DNA from: Treponema sp.
Lineage (GTDB): Bacteria > Spirochaetota > Spirochaetia > Treponematales > Breznakiellaceae
NCBI GenBank assembly: GCA_031273405.1
Contig: JAISRW010000090.1
Location: forward strand, 1-5,777
Length of the DNA: 5,777 nucleotides
Direction of reading: 5' to 3'
Shown here: positions 5,295 through 5,777 of the stretch, piece after piece
Numbering within the stretch: the stretch's first letter is position 1
Layout: the number at the start of each line of letters is the position of its first letter
The notes under the pieces: model-generated
The model's database searches: none
Told to the model about the DNA's origin: nothing
Seen by the model: only the letters and a program-made list of their open reading frames with translations
Made by a program: the position numbers and the translations under genes

Positions 5295-5777
5295 CCTGGA
5301 TAGATTGTTGGTTTTTGGGATTGTTTTTCGGACGGGTGGACGGGTTTCAATGGAATAAAGGCTTTATGCTCATTGCCTAAAGACACCTGTCCCGTGAACA
5401 AAGACATACGCGGTTTTTTTACTATAATTCCTGAAAGGCCCTATGGAGTTTTCTGAATACCGGCAGCCATTCGTTACCATCGTATATCTTGAATACCAGC
5501 CTTCCCGCATGACGGACCAGTTTCCCTGCTATCTGTATGATATAACGGATCACATGAATGAGCCGTTTCCGTACCGTCCCCGGTTTTACCTTTACGGGAA
5601 GCAGGTCTTGCTCGTTAAGGAGCGCCTGGCCAATGGCGCGTAGCGCATTGTACGCGTACATCCCGATAAGCAGTATGATTTGATTGGCCCCGTATTTTCC
5701 GGAGGGAAACCGTTCAAGATTCATGTCCGTCTTCAGTTCGCTGTGAAACTGTTCCATGGTACCGTGGTCATGGTACA
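5295..5777 (-). mobile_element. Partial IS1380-like insertion sequence (left part)
   Basis: The transposase fragment at 5422-5777 shows an insertion sequence entering from the right edge. Between its stop codon and the P83/100 region lie about 130 bp of non-coding DNA, including a perfect tandem GGACGGGT GGACGGGT (5330-5345), a near-inverted partner ACCTGTCC (5385-5392) and a small ATAAA-GGC-TTTAT hairpin (5355-5367). The outer boundary is a guess: IS1380-family elements usually begin with CC, and CCTGGATAG at 5295 preceded by TGAT would suit. Without the other end, neither the terminal repeat nor the target duplication can be confirmed. Confidence 0.45.
5422..5777 (-). CDS. IS1380-family transposase, C-terminal part
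   Basis: At least 118 residues of a DDE transposase, cut off at its N-terminal side by the window edge; the stop codon is at 5422-5424. The visible start, YHDHGTMEQFHSELK (5731-5775), fits the IS4/IS1380-type Y-(2)-R-(3)-E-(6)-K signature at Y, E (codon 5752-5754) and K (codon 5731-5733), with His at the Arg position. It is followed by LERFPSGKYGANQ, a typical IS1380-group stretch. This E would be the third acidic catalytic residue; the two Asp residues lie outside the window. The remaining C-terminal part is basic and helical (LAYNALR-like, RKRLIHVIRYII, KLVRHAGRLV). The visible frame has no stop or shift, so the element may be intact. It is convergent with the P83/100-like gene. Confidence 0.82.
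   Translation of the reverse strand, partial: YHDHGTMEQFHSELKTDMNLERFPSGKYGANQIILLIGMYAYNALRAIGQALLNEQDLLPVKVKPGTVRKRLIHVIRYIIQIAGKLVRHAGRLVFKIYDGNEWLPVFRKLHRAFQEL

Noticed and set aside
5402..5420. T-run GGTTTTTTTAC as a terminator after the P83/100-like gene
   Set aside because: No stable stem precedes it on the plus strand, and on the minus strand it reads as an A-run after the transposase stop.

Overview
The window looks like chromosomal DNA of a spirochaete, most likely a Treponema-like organism. The main evidence is the secreted protein at 3497-5080, whose N-terminal motif, long Glu/Arg/Gln coiled coil and C-terminal beta-rich domain match the Borrelia/Treponema P83/100 antigen family, which is essentially restricted to spirochaetes. 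Base composition near 50% GC and many short intergenic palindromes would fit an environmental or gut (for example termite-gut) treponeme better than T. pallidum or Borrelia. That placement is inference, not proof.

Layout. Positions 1-442 contain no gene. They hold a terminator-like hairpin at 51-78 flanked by two palindromes sharing a TTTCCCAAAA core, a further hairpin with the same core at 175-200, and a 180-bp element at 228-410. That element is closed by a long imperfect inverted repeat and filled with smaller hairpins; it is either a structured RNA or a MITE-like repeat. Position 443-1939 encodes a two-domain signalling protein, an N-terminal GHKL (histidine-kinase-like) ATPase joined to an HDOD/HD domain. 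Position 2030-3259 encodes a probable exported lipoprotein of the endonuclease/exonuclease/phosphatase superfamily; its first 55 codons overlap a hairpin-rich, repeat-like stretch, so its true start is uncertain. A twin palindrome and a Rho-independent terminator (3283-3356) close that unit. The P83/100-like gene follows with its own likely promoter element and ribosome binding site.

After 5080 come a long hairpin with an unusual arrangement (5129-5173), a doubtful 33-codon open frame (5192-5293), and the C-terminal part of an IS1380-type transposase on the minus strand that runs off the right edge (5422-5777).

The three complete genes are co-directional, but nothing in the sequence shows that they form one pathway. 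One is a cytoplasmic signalling protein and two are envelope or secreted proteins. The terminator at 3335-3356 separates the third from the first two. The notable part of the window is its density of small palindromic elements, one of which appears to have entered the 5' end of a coding frame.
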